Part shown: positions 5,656 through 12,121 of the stretch, piece after piece
How the letters are laid out: each line of letters begins with the position of its first letter
Position numbering within the stretch: position 1 is the stretch's first letter
Assembly (NCBI GenBank): GCA_947165795.1
Contig: CAMVBP010000040.1
Location: forward strand, 1-12,121
DNA from: an uncultured Treponema sp.
GTDB taxonomy: Bacteria > Spirochaetota > Spirochaetia > Treponematales > Treponemataceae
Direction of reading: 5' to 3'
DNA: 12,121 bases
Position numbers and translations under genes: made by a program
Notes under the pieces: model-generated
The model's database searches: none
Told to the model about the DNA's origin: nothing
Seen by the model: the letters and a program-made list of their open reading frames with translations, nothing else

Positions 5656-6943
5656 AAGCTACACTGTCAAAAAAGGCGATACACTGAGCGCAATTTCTGT
5701 TCGGCAGTATGGCCTTGCTGCAAAGTGGGTGCAGATTAAAAATGCAAATCCTCAGCTGATAGGAAGAAAAACTGCGATTGACGGTTCACCGCTTATTTTT
5801 CCGGGCGACATTCTTATTATTCCTGATGATGAAAAGCCGACTGAAAAAGTGGGAAAGACTTTGCCGGAATCTACGGTTCCGGTCGTTCTGGATGATAGTG
5901 CGGCTCAGGATATTACCATCCTGATTGACGGCAAAGCGTTTACAGGTTTTTCCGGTTATACAATTAAGATGTCTGTTGATAGCTTCGATGCCTTTTCTTT
6001 TTCTGCTCCATTTGACAGCTCTGTTAAGGATTATCGCAAGGCTTTTAAGCCGTTTGCTTATAAACAATGTTCGGTATATTACGACAAAAAACTGCTTTTC
6101 AACGGAACTTTATTAACTCCGAATCCGGAAGTTGAGCCGGATAGCAAAACTGTTACATTACAGGGTTATCCTTCTTGCGGCTGTATAAATGACTGTCATC
6201 TTCCGGAAACAAAATATCCGCCGGAATATAACGGCATGAAGCTGAGCGATATTGCAAAAGATGCCTGCGGTCCTTTTGGATTTGCCGTTGTAATTGACGG
6301 CGATGAAGGAGCGGCTTTTGAAAAAGTTGAATATTCGCCTGGAGAGACGCTTTTTAATTTTCTGAAAAAACTTGCAGAACAGCGCGGTTTGATTATTACG
6401 AATAAGCCGAATGGTGATCTGCTTTTCTGGCAGCCAAAAAAAGAAAAGGTATGTGCAACTATCAAAGAGGGTGAAGAGCCTTTTGTGAGCTGTAAACCTT
6501 CTTTTGACAGTCAGAAGTTTTTCAGTCATATTACCGGATTTTCTAAGGTGGAAAATGAAGATGATGCCAGTCATTACACTTATGAAAATAAGCTGCTGAC
6601 TAAAGCCGGAGTTTTGCGGCCGTTCAGTTTTGTAGCTGATGATGCTACAAGTACAGATTTGCAGAATGCGGTTGAAGCTAAAGCCGGCCGGATGTTCGCA
6701 AGTGCGGCAAGTTATGAGCTTAAAGTTTTAGGGCATAAAACTCCTAAAGGTGAGATGTGGCGAAAAAATATGGCAGTTTCGCTTTATGCTCCTGATGCAA
6801 TGATTTATCGAGAAACAACTTTTCTTGTTGATAACGTAACGATTCAAAGAAGCGACAGCGATGGAAATGTTACTACTTTGAAGCTGGTTTTACCTGGTGC
6901 GAGAGATGGAAGTTTGCCGGAGGAATACCCGTGGGAAGAATAG
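5648..6943 (+). CDS. LysM-containing baseplate hub protein (Mu gpP / P2 gpD-like)
   Basis: The 431-residue protein starts with a complete LysM domain at about residues 4-59: YTVKKGDTLSAIS, then WVQIKNANPQL and a closing FPGDILIIP. A short acidic, proline-containing linker (60-86) leads into a hub region beginning DITILIDGKAFTGFSGYTI, the pattern of gpP/gpD (T4 gp27-like) hub proteins. Around residues 190-250 are GMKLSDIAKDACGPFGF and the PGETLFNFLKKLAEQRGL motif of the same family. The hub closes the tube and carries the spike; the LysM may contact peptidoglycan or act as a structural connector like the separate LysM protein gpX of P2. The start ATG 5648 has AGAGG at 5634-5638 and overlaps the previous stop. 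The end overlaps the spike gene by 13 bases. Confidence 0.88.
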   Translation: MSKSYTVKKGDTLSAISVRQYGLAAKWVQIKNANPQLIGRKTAIDGSPLIFPGDILIIPDDEKPTEKVGKTLPESTVPVVLDDSAAQDITILIDGKAFTGFSGYTIKMSVDSFDAFSFSAPFDSSVKDYRKAFKPFAYKQCSVYYDKKLLFNGTLLTPNPEVEPDSKTVTLQGYPSCGCINDCHLPETKYPPEYNGMKLSDIAKDACGPFGFAVVIDGDEGAAFEKVEYSPGETLFNFLKKLAEQRGLIITNKPNGDLLFWQPKKEKVCATIKEGEEPFVSCKPSFDSQKFFSHITGFSKVENEDDASHYTYENKLLTKAGVLRPFSFVADDATSTDLQNAVEAKAGRMFASAASYELKVLGHKTPKGEMWRKNMAVSLYAPDAMIYRETTFLVDNVTIQRSDSDGNVTTLKLVLPGARDGSLPEEYPWEE

Positions 6944-7470
6944 GAAAGTTAATTAAGACAGAGATTGAAAAGTTTATCGTGGCGACTGTGGAAACGCGCT
7001 TTAAGTTTAATCAATCTTGCGATATGTACGCATCCAGCGGAGACGATGCGCCGCCGCTGGAAAAAGACAGAATTGCGCTTATTGAGATTGATGGGACCGG
7101 AAAAATGGCTGCTGTGGGTGTGCTTATGGTAAGCCAGGGCGCGAAGCCTGGAGAGCGCATTTTGTACTCACGCGATGAAGATGGAGCGGTTCAGGCAATC
7201 TTAAAGCTGCTGGGCGACGGAAAGATTGAAACTGTTAGTCCTGGAGGCGTTAAGACTTCTACTGATGATAATTATGAGCTTGAAGTTAAAAAAGATTTGA
7301 ATGTGAAAGCCGACGGCAATACTAAGTTTGAAGGAAAACTGGAAATAACCGGCGGAAATATGCAATGTAAGGGAACAGCTACGCCTAGCGGCACTGGCTG
7401 TTTTTGCGCTTTGCCGACGTGTCCTGTAACAGGCGCGCCGCACAGTGGTGAAATGGTGCTTAATACATAG
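6931..7470 (+). CDS. Baseplate central spike protein (Mu gp45-like)
   Basis: This 179-residue protein starts at GTG 6931. GGAGG at 6919-6923 with seven bases of spacing decides the start, which lies inside the 3' end of the hub gene. The order is an N-terminal beta region of OB-fold type (about 15-80, with KDRIALIEIDG and GVLMVSQGAKPGERILY), then a repetitive beta-strand part (95-145, KIETVSPGGVKTST...KADGNTKFEGKLEITGG) like the beta-helix of spike proteins. The tip is rich in Cys: C146, C157, C159, C164 and H171 in GCFCALPTCPVTGAPHSG. Mu gp45 and P2 gpV spikes pierce the outer membrane and hold a metal ion at the tip, so a metal site here is plausible, but the ligands differ from the HxH motif of those phages. 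Position between hub and gp46-like gene supports the call. Confidence 0.85.
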   Translation: MGRIGKLIKTEIEKFIVATVETRFKFNQSCDMYASSGDDAPPLEKDRIALIEIDGTGKMAAVGVLMVSQGAKPGERILYSRDEDGAVQAILKLLGDGKIETVSPGGVKTSTDDNYELEVKKDLNVKADGNTKFEGKLEITGGNMQCKGTATPSGTGCFCALPTCPVTGAPHSGEMVLNT

Positions 7471-7480
7471 GTGGTGTGAT

Positions 7481-7723
7481 ATGGCAATGAATGGCGATAC
7501 TTTGGGAATGGCGATTGCGACGGCTGTTTTAGATAGCGGTGCAAGTGCTGCCGGCAAAGCTCAATGCGAGGAGTTTTGGAAAAAAGTTGCGAATGAAATA
7601 GTTTCGCATATTCAGCAGAATGCGGAGGTTCCAGCAGGGATAACGGTTACTACAACTGATACTGTTCCTGGGGTGCATAGTGCGCATACAGGAGCGACTA
7701 CTGTTCCAGGAAGTGTTTTATGA
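7481..7723 (+). CDS. Small conserved-position protein between spike and wedge genes, unknown function
   Basis: From ATG 7481 the product has 80 residues. AGGTGG at 7469-7474, six bases upstream, supports this start over the in-frame ATG at 7445, which lies inside the spike gene and would add an unlikely Trp/Cys-rich leader. The N-terminal half is helical (GDTLGMAIATAVLDSGASAA, then EEFWKKVANEIVSHIQQN). The C-terminal half is Thr/Val/Gly-rich with no helix pattern (ITVTTTDTVPGVHSAHTG). I recall small proteins of this layout next to baseplate genes in other myophages, but no function is known to me. It is probably a minor baseplate component or assembly factor. Its stop overlaps the next start (ATGA). 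Confidence 0.7.
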   Translation: MAMNGDTLGMAIATAVLDSGASAAGKAQCEEFWKKVANEIVSHIQQNAEVPAGITVTTTDTVPGVHSAHTGATTVPGSVL

Positions 7724-8175
7724 CAGATTTTGAGGGCGATGTTTTATTTTCAGACAGTAATGACGGCGGAGTTTTGACGATTGAAGACGGTTTGATTGCC
7801 TGCGATAAAGGATTCAGCACGGCAGTCTATCTGTCTTTATTCGGCGGAAACTTTGATGATAACGGCATTACTGATACCGGCAATGCTTACTGGGGAAACC
7901 TGATAGGCGGCGAAAAAGAAAAAATGGTGAGTAAGTTTCAGAATATCATTTGCAGCCTGCCTATGAATACAAAGAATCTAAAACTTGCTGAGGAAGCTGC
8001 AAAAAGTGATTTGCAATGGGCTATTGATGAGGGCATTGCAGACGAGATCAATGTTTCCGGAAAAATTAAGAATGTTAAAAATGCGGATTTTGAAATTAAC
8101 ATTTTGAAATCCGGAGAAAATATTTTATCTACAACGTATGGCGTTGAATGGGAGGCTATGAGTAATGGACTTTAA
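7720..8175 (+). CDS. Baseplate wedge protein (Mu gp46-like, gp25 role)
   Basis: The protein has 151 residues, close to Mu gp46. It opens with an acidic beta region (GDVLFSDSNDGGVLTIEDG), then FSTAVYLSLFGGNFDDNG and the characteristic aromatic AYWGNLIGGEKEK (57-69), where gp46 proteins have a GWWGD-type motif. Helical segments KLAEEAAKSDLQWAIDEGIADEI and a final beta part follow. Members of this group occupy the place of gp25/gpW, binding baseplate J to start the wedge and sheath. The start ATG 7720 overlaps the previous stop as ATGA, with CAGGAAG at 7707-7713 upstream. The 3' end overlaps the baseplate J gene by 11 bases, so the wedge genes are translationally coupled. Confidence 0.85.
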   Translation: MTDFEGDVLFSDSNDGGVLTIEDGLIACDKGFSTAVYLSLFGGNFDDNGITDTGNAYWGNLIGGEKEKMVSKFQNIICSLPMNTKNLKLAEEAAKSDLQWAIDEGIADEINVSGKIKNVKNADFEINILKSGENILSTTYGVEWEAMSNGL

Positions 8176-9391
8176 TTTTGAAAATAAAACTATAAGCGAG
8201 GTTTACGATCTTGCTCTGAATGGGTTTGAGACTGCTTTTAATACGCACTTCCGGCTGCTGCCTAAATCTTTTATTCGTGTTACCTGTAAGGTAATTGCCG
8301 GACTTTACATTACACTTTACAAAATGGGCGCATGGATTTTCTTGCAGCAGTTTCCTTCGACTGCCAGTTATGGAATTTTCAAGGTTCTGGGAAAAGAAGT
8401 AAATCCACTTATTGAGCATGGAAATCAGATCGGATGCGGCAAGCCTTATGAGGCCACTACTTTTGCCGGCAAAATTAAAATCAGCGTTCTGGATGACGGT
8501 ATTCTCAATTCGGGAACTCAGCTTAAAAGTTCCCTTAATGGGAAACTTTATCTTGTTACTACCACAAAGGCAATCCTTCTTTCTGACGGAGCCGTTCAGG
8601 AAGTTGATATTGAATGTACTGAAAGCGGAACTGCTGGAAATCTTAATAATGGCGATGAATTAAAGTTTGTTAATCCGCTTGGCTTTCTGGGTGATACTGC
8701 GGAGATTTCTGATATTACGACAGAAGCGACAGACGGCGAGAGCGTGGAATCCTACAGACATAGAGTTGTTAATAGATGGCGCACTCAGCCTCAGGGCGGC
8801 GCACTTGCTGATTATCGCGCCTGGGGTAATGAAGTTCCAGGCGTTTATCAGATTTATCCGTACACTGACGACAATTCAGCGGCCGGTGTAATTCTTTATG
8901 TTTGCGCTGACAAGGAAGCTACAGGAAGCCGTGTTGCTGACAGTGCGATGCTTAAAGCTGTAGGAAAAAGCTGTACATACGATCCTGAAACCGGAATGGC
9001 TACGCGTAAGCCTTTAACTGCTGTTTTGGATCCTGATTTTGATGAGAGCTACACAAATATTAAAACGATTACAGAAGAAATTTTTGACGTTTATATTACA
9101 GGTTATAACGGTGATATTGATTCGATGAAAGATACTGTGAAAACAAATATCGAAAACTATCTTCTGGAGCGTGAGCCTTATATTCGCGGTCTTTCGGTTG
9201 ATAACAACCGAATGGATGATATAAGCGTGAATAATTTAATCGGCATTGTAAATGAAATTGCCATTGCGAATACTGCAAGTTTTACCGGCGTGAGCTTATA
9301 TCATGCCAGTGAATCTATTGCAGCTTATCAGCTTGGACGCGGTGAGTTGGCAAAGCTCGGAACGCTTTATATCAATGGGGTTGCTGTATGA
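8165..9391 (+). CDS. Baseplate J-like wedge protein (Mu gp47-like)
   Basis: The 408-residue protein carries the central signature of the baseplate J family: ESGTAGNLNNGDELKF (153-168), then DITTEATDGESVESYRHRV with the conserved D-x-E-S-x-x-x-Y-R core (190-198), and the hallmark PQGGALADYRAWGNEVPGVY (209-228). The N-terminal region is helical and aromatic. The C-terminal part (about 290-385) has the beta/helix pattern FDVYITGYNGDIDSMKDTVKTNIENYL seen in homologues. It forms the wedge arms that connect the hub to the fibres and drive contraction. The start ATG 8165 has GGGAGG at 8150-8155. The last codons overlap the next gene by four bases (ATGA). Confidence 0.95.
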   Translation: MDFNFENKTISEVYDLALNGFETAFNTHFRLLPKSFIRVTCKVIAGLYITLYKMGAWIFLQQFPSTASYGIFKVLGKEVNPLIEHGNQIGCGKPYEATTFAGKIKISVLDDGILNSGTQLKSSLNGKLYLVTTTKAILLSDGAVQEVDIECTESGTAGNLNNGDELKFVNPLGFLGDTAEISDITTEATDGESVESYRHRVVNRWRTQPQGGALADYRAWGNEVPGVYQIYPYTDDNSAAGVILYVCADKEATGSRVADSAMLKAVGKSCTYDPETGMATRKPLTAVLDPDFDESYTNIKTITEEIFDVYITGYNGDIDSMKDTVKTNIENYLLEREPYIRGLSVDNNRMDDISVNNLIGIVNEIAIANTASFTGVSLYHASESIAAYQLGRGELAKLGTLYINGVAV

Positions 9392-10086
9392 TCGGATGGT
9401 TGAAAGTTGTTCAATTTTTATATCCGCGGTCTAAGGCATTTAGAAGCATCTGCGATAATTCTTTCCGGAAATTCTGTGAGGGGCTTGGTTATGTTCCGCA
9501 AGATTTTCAGACTTACCTGGAAAAGATTTACGGAGACAGATTTGCGGAAACTACGCGAGAGCTTAAAGCGTGGGAAAAACAGTTTGGAATTGTTTTTGCA
9601 GAGCAGTATTCAGACGATATGCGCCGCAAGCTGCTTTCTTCTTTCTGGCAGATTAACAAAGGCGGTCAGGGCAAGGATTATCTTTTGCAGATTTTACAGC
9701 TGATTTCTCCGGATTTCCAGATTGTTGAAAATCTGCCGGTTCGTGATCCGCGAGACAGTAATGCTGTTTATGCTGCGGTAAACGGAAATAAAAAGATGGT
9801 GAACGGCAATAAATATGCTGTGAACGGTTATAAAATTGGTGATTCTGATTTTATTCCGACAGTTCTTAAAAATGATTCTGAATCATTCTATGAGCTTCCA
9901 TCGGTTCCGGATTACTGGAGAAACTGCTTTTTTATCTGCAAGTCAGTAATCAGGAATCGTTATAACGCAATTATGTATGTGGAAAAATTACAGGTAGAAG
10001 AAAAGTGGAAAAACTTTTTGGAATACATTGTGTTAAAAATCAAGCCGGCTCATACGACGGCGATTTTGTTTGTTGAATATATATAA
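9388..10086 (+). CDS. gp48-like baseplate protein (DUF2313 / P2 gpI position)
   Basis: The 232-residue protein occupies the place of Mu gp48, between baseplate J and the fibres. Its N-terminus fits that family: FLYPRSKAFRSI with a helix, and FAETTRELKAWEKQFGI (52-68), corresponding to the common 'aELLpdWE' segment. Next comes SDDMRRKLLSSFWQINKGGQ and a helix running into a beta region. The protein is thought to bridge the wedge and tail fibre. A threefold VNG(N/Y)K repeat at residues 131-151 is unusual. The start overlaps the baseplate J stop (ATGA), with no strong ribosome binding site, indicating coupling. It is longer than I would expect for Mu gp48; the C-terminal 80 residues (aromatic and basic) may be fibre-specific. 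Confidence 0.8.
   Translation: MIGWLKVVQFLYPRSKAFRSICDNSFRKFCEGLGYVPQDFQTYLEKIYGDRFAETTRELKAWEKQFGIVFAEQYSDDMRRKLLSSFWQINKGGQGKDYLLQILQLISPDFQIVENLPVRDPRDSNAVYAAVNGNKKMVNGNKYAVNGYKIGDSDFIPTVLKNDSESFYELPSVPDYWRNCFFICKSVIRNRYNAIMYVEKLQVEEKWKNFLEYIVLKIKPAHTTAILFVEYI
9778..9840 (+). repeat. Three tandem 21-base units encoding VNG(N/Y)K repeats in the gp48-like gene
   Basis: The units 9778-9798, 9799-9819 and 9820-9840 encode VNGNKKM, VNGNKYA and VNGYKIG. The first five codons are conserved at protein level while third bases vary (GTA/GTG/GTG; GGA/GGC/GGT), so the repeat is old and kept by selection on the protein. Confidence 0.75.
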
Positions 10087-10101
10087 GTCAGGAGGTTAAA
10101 G

Positions 10102-10674
10102 ATGATTAGAATTGATTCAACTTACTCAAATTATTTTGATAATACGGATCCAGGCTATCCTGCTGGTAAGGCGATTGATGCTTCTACTGATGAGGGTATT
10201 GATGGAACTCCTTATCGTGAAAAATGGATGAATGATATAATCGGCGCGCATCAGGCTTTGTGGGTTGCTGCTTTCGGCGATATTACTGGAATTTCCGGCA
10301 ATCCTGATAAAGTTGGTGATTCTGATGTTTTAAAGGCAATTTTGCAGCTTATTGAGAAAAAGTTGCTCGGTTGTTTTTTACAGGTTAAAACTGATAAGGC
10401 TGAGCCGCTTATTCCGTGGGGAAGTCTGAATAGAACTTATAATTCTAATATCACTTACCTGGTTTATGCGGTGATGGCTGATGATACCGGCGATGTATTA
10501 CCGATTAGAACGCGCGTTGATTCTTCCGGTTTGCATCTTGTTATCCGGGAGATCAAGGACGGCAAAGTTCAGAATATTGTCCGCCAGCCAAAATGGGGAA
10601 GTTTTAAGTTTGGTGAAAAAAAATGGGGCGAGGCTGTTCCATTTAAAATAAATATTATAATTAAGGAGGCCTGA
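10102..10674 (+). CDS. Putative tail fibre / collar protein, fibre-like N-terminus
   Basis: This 190-residue protein has AGGAGG at 10090-10095, six bases before its ATG. No firm family match is visible. The N-terminal half has the layout of tail-fibre attachment regions: an early flexible stretch, then GIDGTPYREKWMNDIIGAHQ (32-51), a hydrophobic ALWVAAFGDITGISGNPDK, and SDVLKAILQLIEKKL (74-88), recalling the 'GT...eflN...i...gi...d..qll.aI' pattern of fibre N-termini. The C-terminal 100 residues are beta-rich and end in a strand (VPFKINIIIKEA). It follows the gp48-like gene, where Mu carries fibre gene S. It could be a short fibre, or the adaptor that holds the large adhesin encoded downstream; which is inference. 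Confidence 0.5.
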   Translation: MIRIDSTYSNYFDNTDPGYPAGKAIDASTDEGIDGTPYREKWMNDIIGAHQALWVAAFGDITGISGNPDKVGDSDVLKAILQLIEKKLLGCFLQVKTDKAEPLIPWGSLNRTYNSNITYLVYAVMADDTGDVLPIRTRVDSSGLHLVIREIKDGKVQNIVRQPKWGSFKFGEKKWGEAVPFKINIIIKEA

Positions 10675-10676
10675 AA

Positions 10677-10955
10677 ATGGTTGGAGTTCCAAAATCGTTC
10701 AATACGAAAAAGGACTATGAAAACGCCGTTGATTACGCTTGCGCGACTAACAGCGGCAAGGGTGAGCTGATTGCAGCTTTAAAAGACTTGAAAAACAATA
10801 CAACTATGCTTGTTTTGAAAAAGTCCAGCGAATCTGTTCCGGTAGAAGAACAGACAGCTGATGATTATGAGGAAGTTGAAAATCCAGCTTGCAAAAAAAT
10901 CCGCCTCGGATTCAGCGATGCTGAGATTGATGCCCTGCTTGCAAAAATTGAATAG
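10677..10955 (+). CDS. Small protein of unknown function upstream of the tip adhesin
   Basis: The product has 92 residues, with a very good AAGGAGG at 10663-10669 and seven-base spacing. The start follows the previous stop codon directly. The sequence splits into a basic/mixed N-terminal half (FNTKKDYENAVDYACA, a helix GELIAALKDLKN, and a strand TTMLVLKKS), an acidic linker (VEEQTADDYEEVENPA) and a C-terminal helix (SDAEIDALLAKIE). Cys22 and Cys72 are present. I do not recognise the family. Its position just before the adhesin gene would suit a fibre assembly chaperone, but the DGR accessory protein Avd normally lies after the variable gene near the template repeat, so I do not call it Avd. 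Confidence 0.65.
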   Translation: MVGVPKSFNTKKDYENAVDYACATNSGKGELIAALKDLKNNTTMLVLKKSSESVPVEEQTADDYEEVENPACKKIRLGFSDAEIDALLAKIE

Positions 10956-10966
10956 GAGACAGAAAA

Positions 10967-12121
10967 ATGGCTTTGAAACTTTGGGCTGATGGCGTTGACG
11001 ATGCCTCGGTTGCTACTATTCCGGAAAATGGAAATTTTAAGTGTGTGGGTTCTTCTTACCTGGTAAAGAAGGATCCTTTTGCTTATTCTGAGAATAAATT
11101 GATTCTCAAAGATGGCTTTGCGGTTGATTTGTATGATGGCGTTGCATGGCGACAGATTACCAATAGAGCTGCAATTGAATTTGATCCAGCAGAAAATCTT
11201 GATACTGGTGCTGTTCTTGCTCATGGTAAAGATTATTACGTTTATATCTGTTTATCAGGCGGAAGCGTTTCGATTGTTGTTTCTTTGAATTCTACTTATC
11301 CGGACGGATTCAATGCTAATAACAGCCGCAAGATTGGCGGCTTCCATGTAGGACATATCAGAAAAGTTTCTGATGATGGTTTGTGGGTTCCGATTGATTC
11401 AGCTGGCAATAAGTTTGGTAATTCAGGAACTAAATGGCAGGATAACGTTGCTACTGGTATTGTTCCTAACAGTGTTTGGGATTTGAAAAATCGTCCTAAG
11501 GTAATTGTTCCTGGTATGGTTAAAATCAATGAAAACTTGTGGGAAGGTATTTATCTTCCTTCGGTTGATGAAGCCATTACATTTATGGCCGGCACTAACG
11601 GTCTTTCTGTTGCAGAAGGAAAATTAAAGATCGCTTACGGTGAGCTTCCTGCTACCGGAACAGAGGGCTTGAATCAGTTTAACTTCAATGAGCTTGCAGC
11701 TCGTCAGGGCTTGCGCCTTTTGTCTTATGATGAATGGTTGCAGGGTGCTTTCGGTTCTCCTCAGGGCGAAGACGGTTCCAATAATTACGGATGGACTAAA
11801 ACAACTAATACTGCAAGATGCCGCACTGGTTGTCAGGTTGATCCTTCTACAGGCGATTTTGACAATGTTTCAGGTGTGAAGCCTTATGCTATTTCTGCAA
11901 AGAATGTTGTTGATTGCGCGGGTAATGTTTCAGAATGGACTAAAACATTCTCTCTTGACTTTAGTTCTACTAACTGGAACTGGCAGAATGTTCTGGGCGC
12001 AAATCAGGGCCAGGCTTATCTTCCTAATAGTGGTGGTTTGCGTGCGTTGCGTTGCGGTAACGACTGGAACGATGGCGTGCATTGCGGTCCTCGCACGGTC
12101 GATGGCGACTTCAGCCCGTGG
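10967..12121 (+). CDS. Tail-tip adhesin with FGE-sulfatase/C-type lectin fold, probable DGR variable protein; 3' truncated
   Basis: Frame open from ATG 10967 (AGGAG at 10954-10958) to the window edge: 385 residues without a stop. The first 160 residues are beta-rich and unassigned, probably the tail-attachment part. From about 165 the sequence follows the formylglycine-generating-enzyme-like C-type lectin fold: PGMVKINENLWEGIYLPSVD, then GLRLLSYDEWLQGAFGS (248-264, like 'RLpTEAEWE'), and VVDCAGNVSEWT (314-325, like 'DmaGNVwEW'). The final stretch, GGLRALRCGNDWNDGVHCG and PRTVDGDFSPW, resembles the GG.W..G...G.R....N..S.. end of DGR-diversified proteins such as Treponema TvpA. FGE catalytic function is not expected; the fold serves as a ligand-binding scaffold. 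By position it would be the phage receptor-binding protein. Perhaps 15-30 residues are missing at the C-terminus. The domain call is from pattern memory, not a search. Confidence 0.85.
   Translation, partial: MALKLWADGVDDASVATIPENGNFKCVGSSYLVKKDPFAYSENKLILKDGFAVDLYDGVAWRQITNRAAIEFDPAENLDTGAVLAHGKDYYVYICLSGGSVSIVVSLNSTYPDGFNANNSRKIGGFHVGHIRKVSDDGLWVPIDSAGNKFGNSGTKWQDNVATGIVPNSVWDLKNRPKVIVPGMVKINENLWEGIYLPSVDEAITFMAGTNGLSVAEGKLKIAYGELPATGTEGLNQFNFNELAARQGLRLLSYDEWLQGAFGSPQGEDGSNNYGWTKTTNTARCRTGCQVDPSTGDFDNVSGVKPYAISAKNVVDCAGNVSEWTKTFSLDFSSTNWNWQNVLGANQGQAYLPNSGGLRALRCGNDWNDGVHCGPRTVDGDFSPW
12041..12121 (+). other. Probable DGR variable repeat (VR), 3' end cut by window
   Basis: This stretch holds 52 G/C in 81 bases, against 35 in 80 for 11941-12020, and only 11 A. 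Codons at the positions usually varied in such lectins read GAC (366), GAT (369), CAT (372), GAT (379), GAC (381) and TTC (382). Each can come from AAC or AAT by changes at adenines only, while neighbouring structural codons (Trp, Gly, Cys, Pro) hold no A. This is the expected trace of adenine-directed mutagenic homing. The left boundary is an estimate and the right end with the IMH is outside the window. Confidence 0.65.

Noticed and set aside
6158..6574. 138-residue open frame on the minus strand inside the hub gene
   Set aside because: It is antisense to a well-supported gene, has no family pattern, and its Arg/Phe/Lys-rich content is the usual shadow composition.
7445..7480. Upstream ATG for the 80-residue gene
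   Set aside because: The extension lies in the spike gene and reads MVKWCLIHRWCD; the ribosome binding site at 7469-7474 points to ATG 7481.
8412..8663. Alternative plus-strand frame within baseplate J
   Set aside because: It overlaps the conserved baseplate J sequence entirely and is low in coding quality.
1..12121. DGR template repeat, reverse transcriptase or Avd inside the window
   Set aside because: No second copy of the 12041-12121 sequence and no reverse transcriptase motif is visible on either strand; these must lie outside if present.
1..12121. tRNA or rRNA genes, CRISPR arrays, insertion sequences, attachment sites
   Set aside because: None seen; apart from 4150-4344 the sequence is almost fully coding and no cloverleaf, spaced direct repeats or transposase was found.

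Overview
The window is 12.1 kb of a phage or prophage late region. It holds the tail module of a contractile-tailed (myovirus-type) phage, with all genes on the + strand and tightly packed. Gene order follows phage Mu closely: sheath (L), tube (M), frameshifting tail assembly chaperone (gp41), tape measure (gp42), N, P (hub), gp45 (spike), gp46, gp47 (baseplate J), gp48, then fibre/adhesin genes where Mu has S/U. The module is cut at both ends: the sheath enters at base 1 as a C-terminal fragment, and the last gene runs off the 3' edge. The host cannot be fixed from this sequence. The moderately AT-rich composition, strong AGGAGG ribosome binding sites and a terminal protein resembling the diversified FGE/C-type-lectin proteins of Treponema (TvpA-like) make a Treponema or related host-associated bacterium a tentative guess.

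Region by region. Bases 1-854 carry sheath and tube, closed by a hairpin/T-rich element that probably attenuates transcription. Bases 933-1570 carry the tail assembly chaperone, made as a short form and a -1 frameshift form at a T TTT TTC heptamer. Bases 1560-3764 are the tape measure. Bases 3814-4149 encode a four-helix membrane protein absent from the Mu order, followed by two consecutive rho-independent terminators and an unusual cluster of DnaA-box-like 9-mers (4239-4267, with weaker copies to 4312). Bases 4345-10086 carry the baseplate: gpN-like, a LysM-hub fusion, a spike with a Cys/His-rich tip, a small unknown protein, gp46-like wedge, baseplate J, and gp48-like protein. These mostly overlap or abut and are probably translationally coupled. 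Bases 10102-12121 carry the host-contact end: a fibre-like protein, a small unknown protein, and a large adhesin with an FGE-sulfatase/C-type lectin fold.

The most interesting point is the 3' end. The last gene has the hallmarks of the target of a diversity-generating retroelement (DGR): an FGE-like C-type lectin domain ending in a GC-rich, A-depleted segment whose codons look like AAC/AAT codons of a template repeat altered at adenines. The reverse transcriptase, template repeat and accessory gene are not in the window and would be expected just downstream. Together the genes would build a contractile injection tail whose tip adhesin is retargeted by mutagenic reverse transcription.
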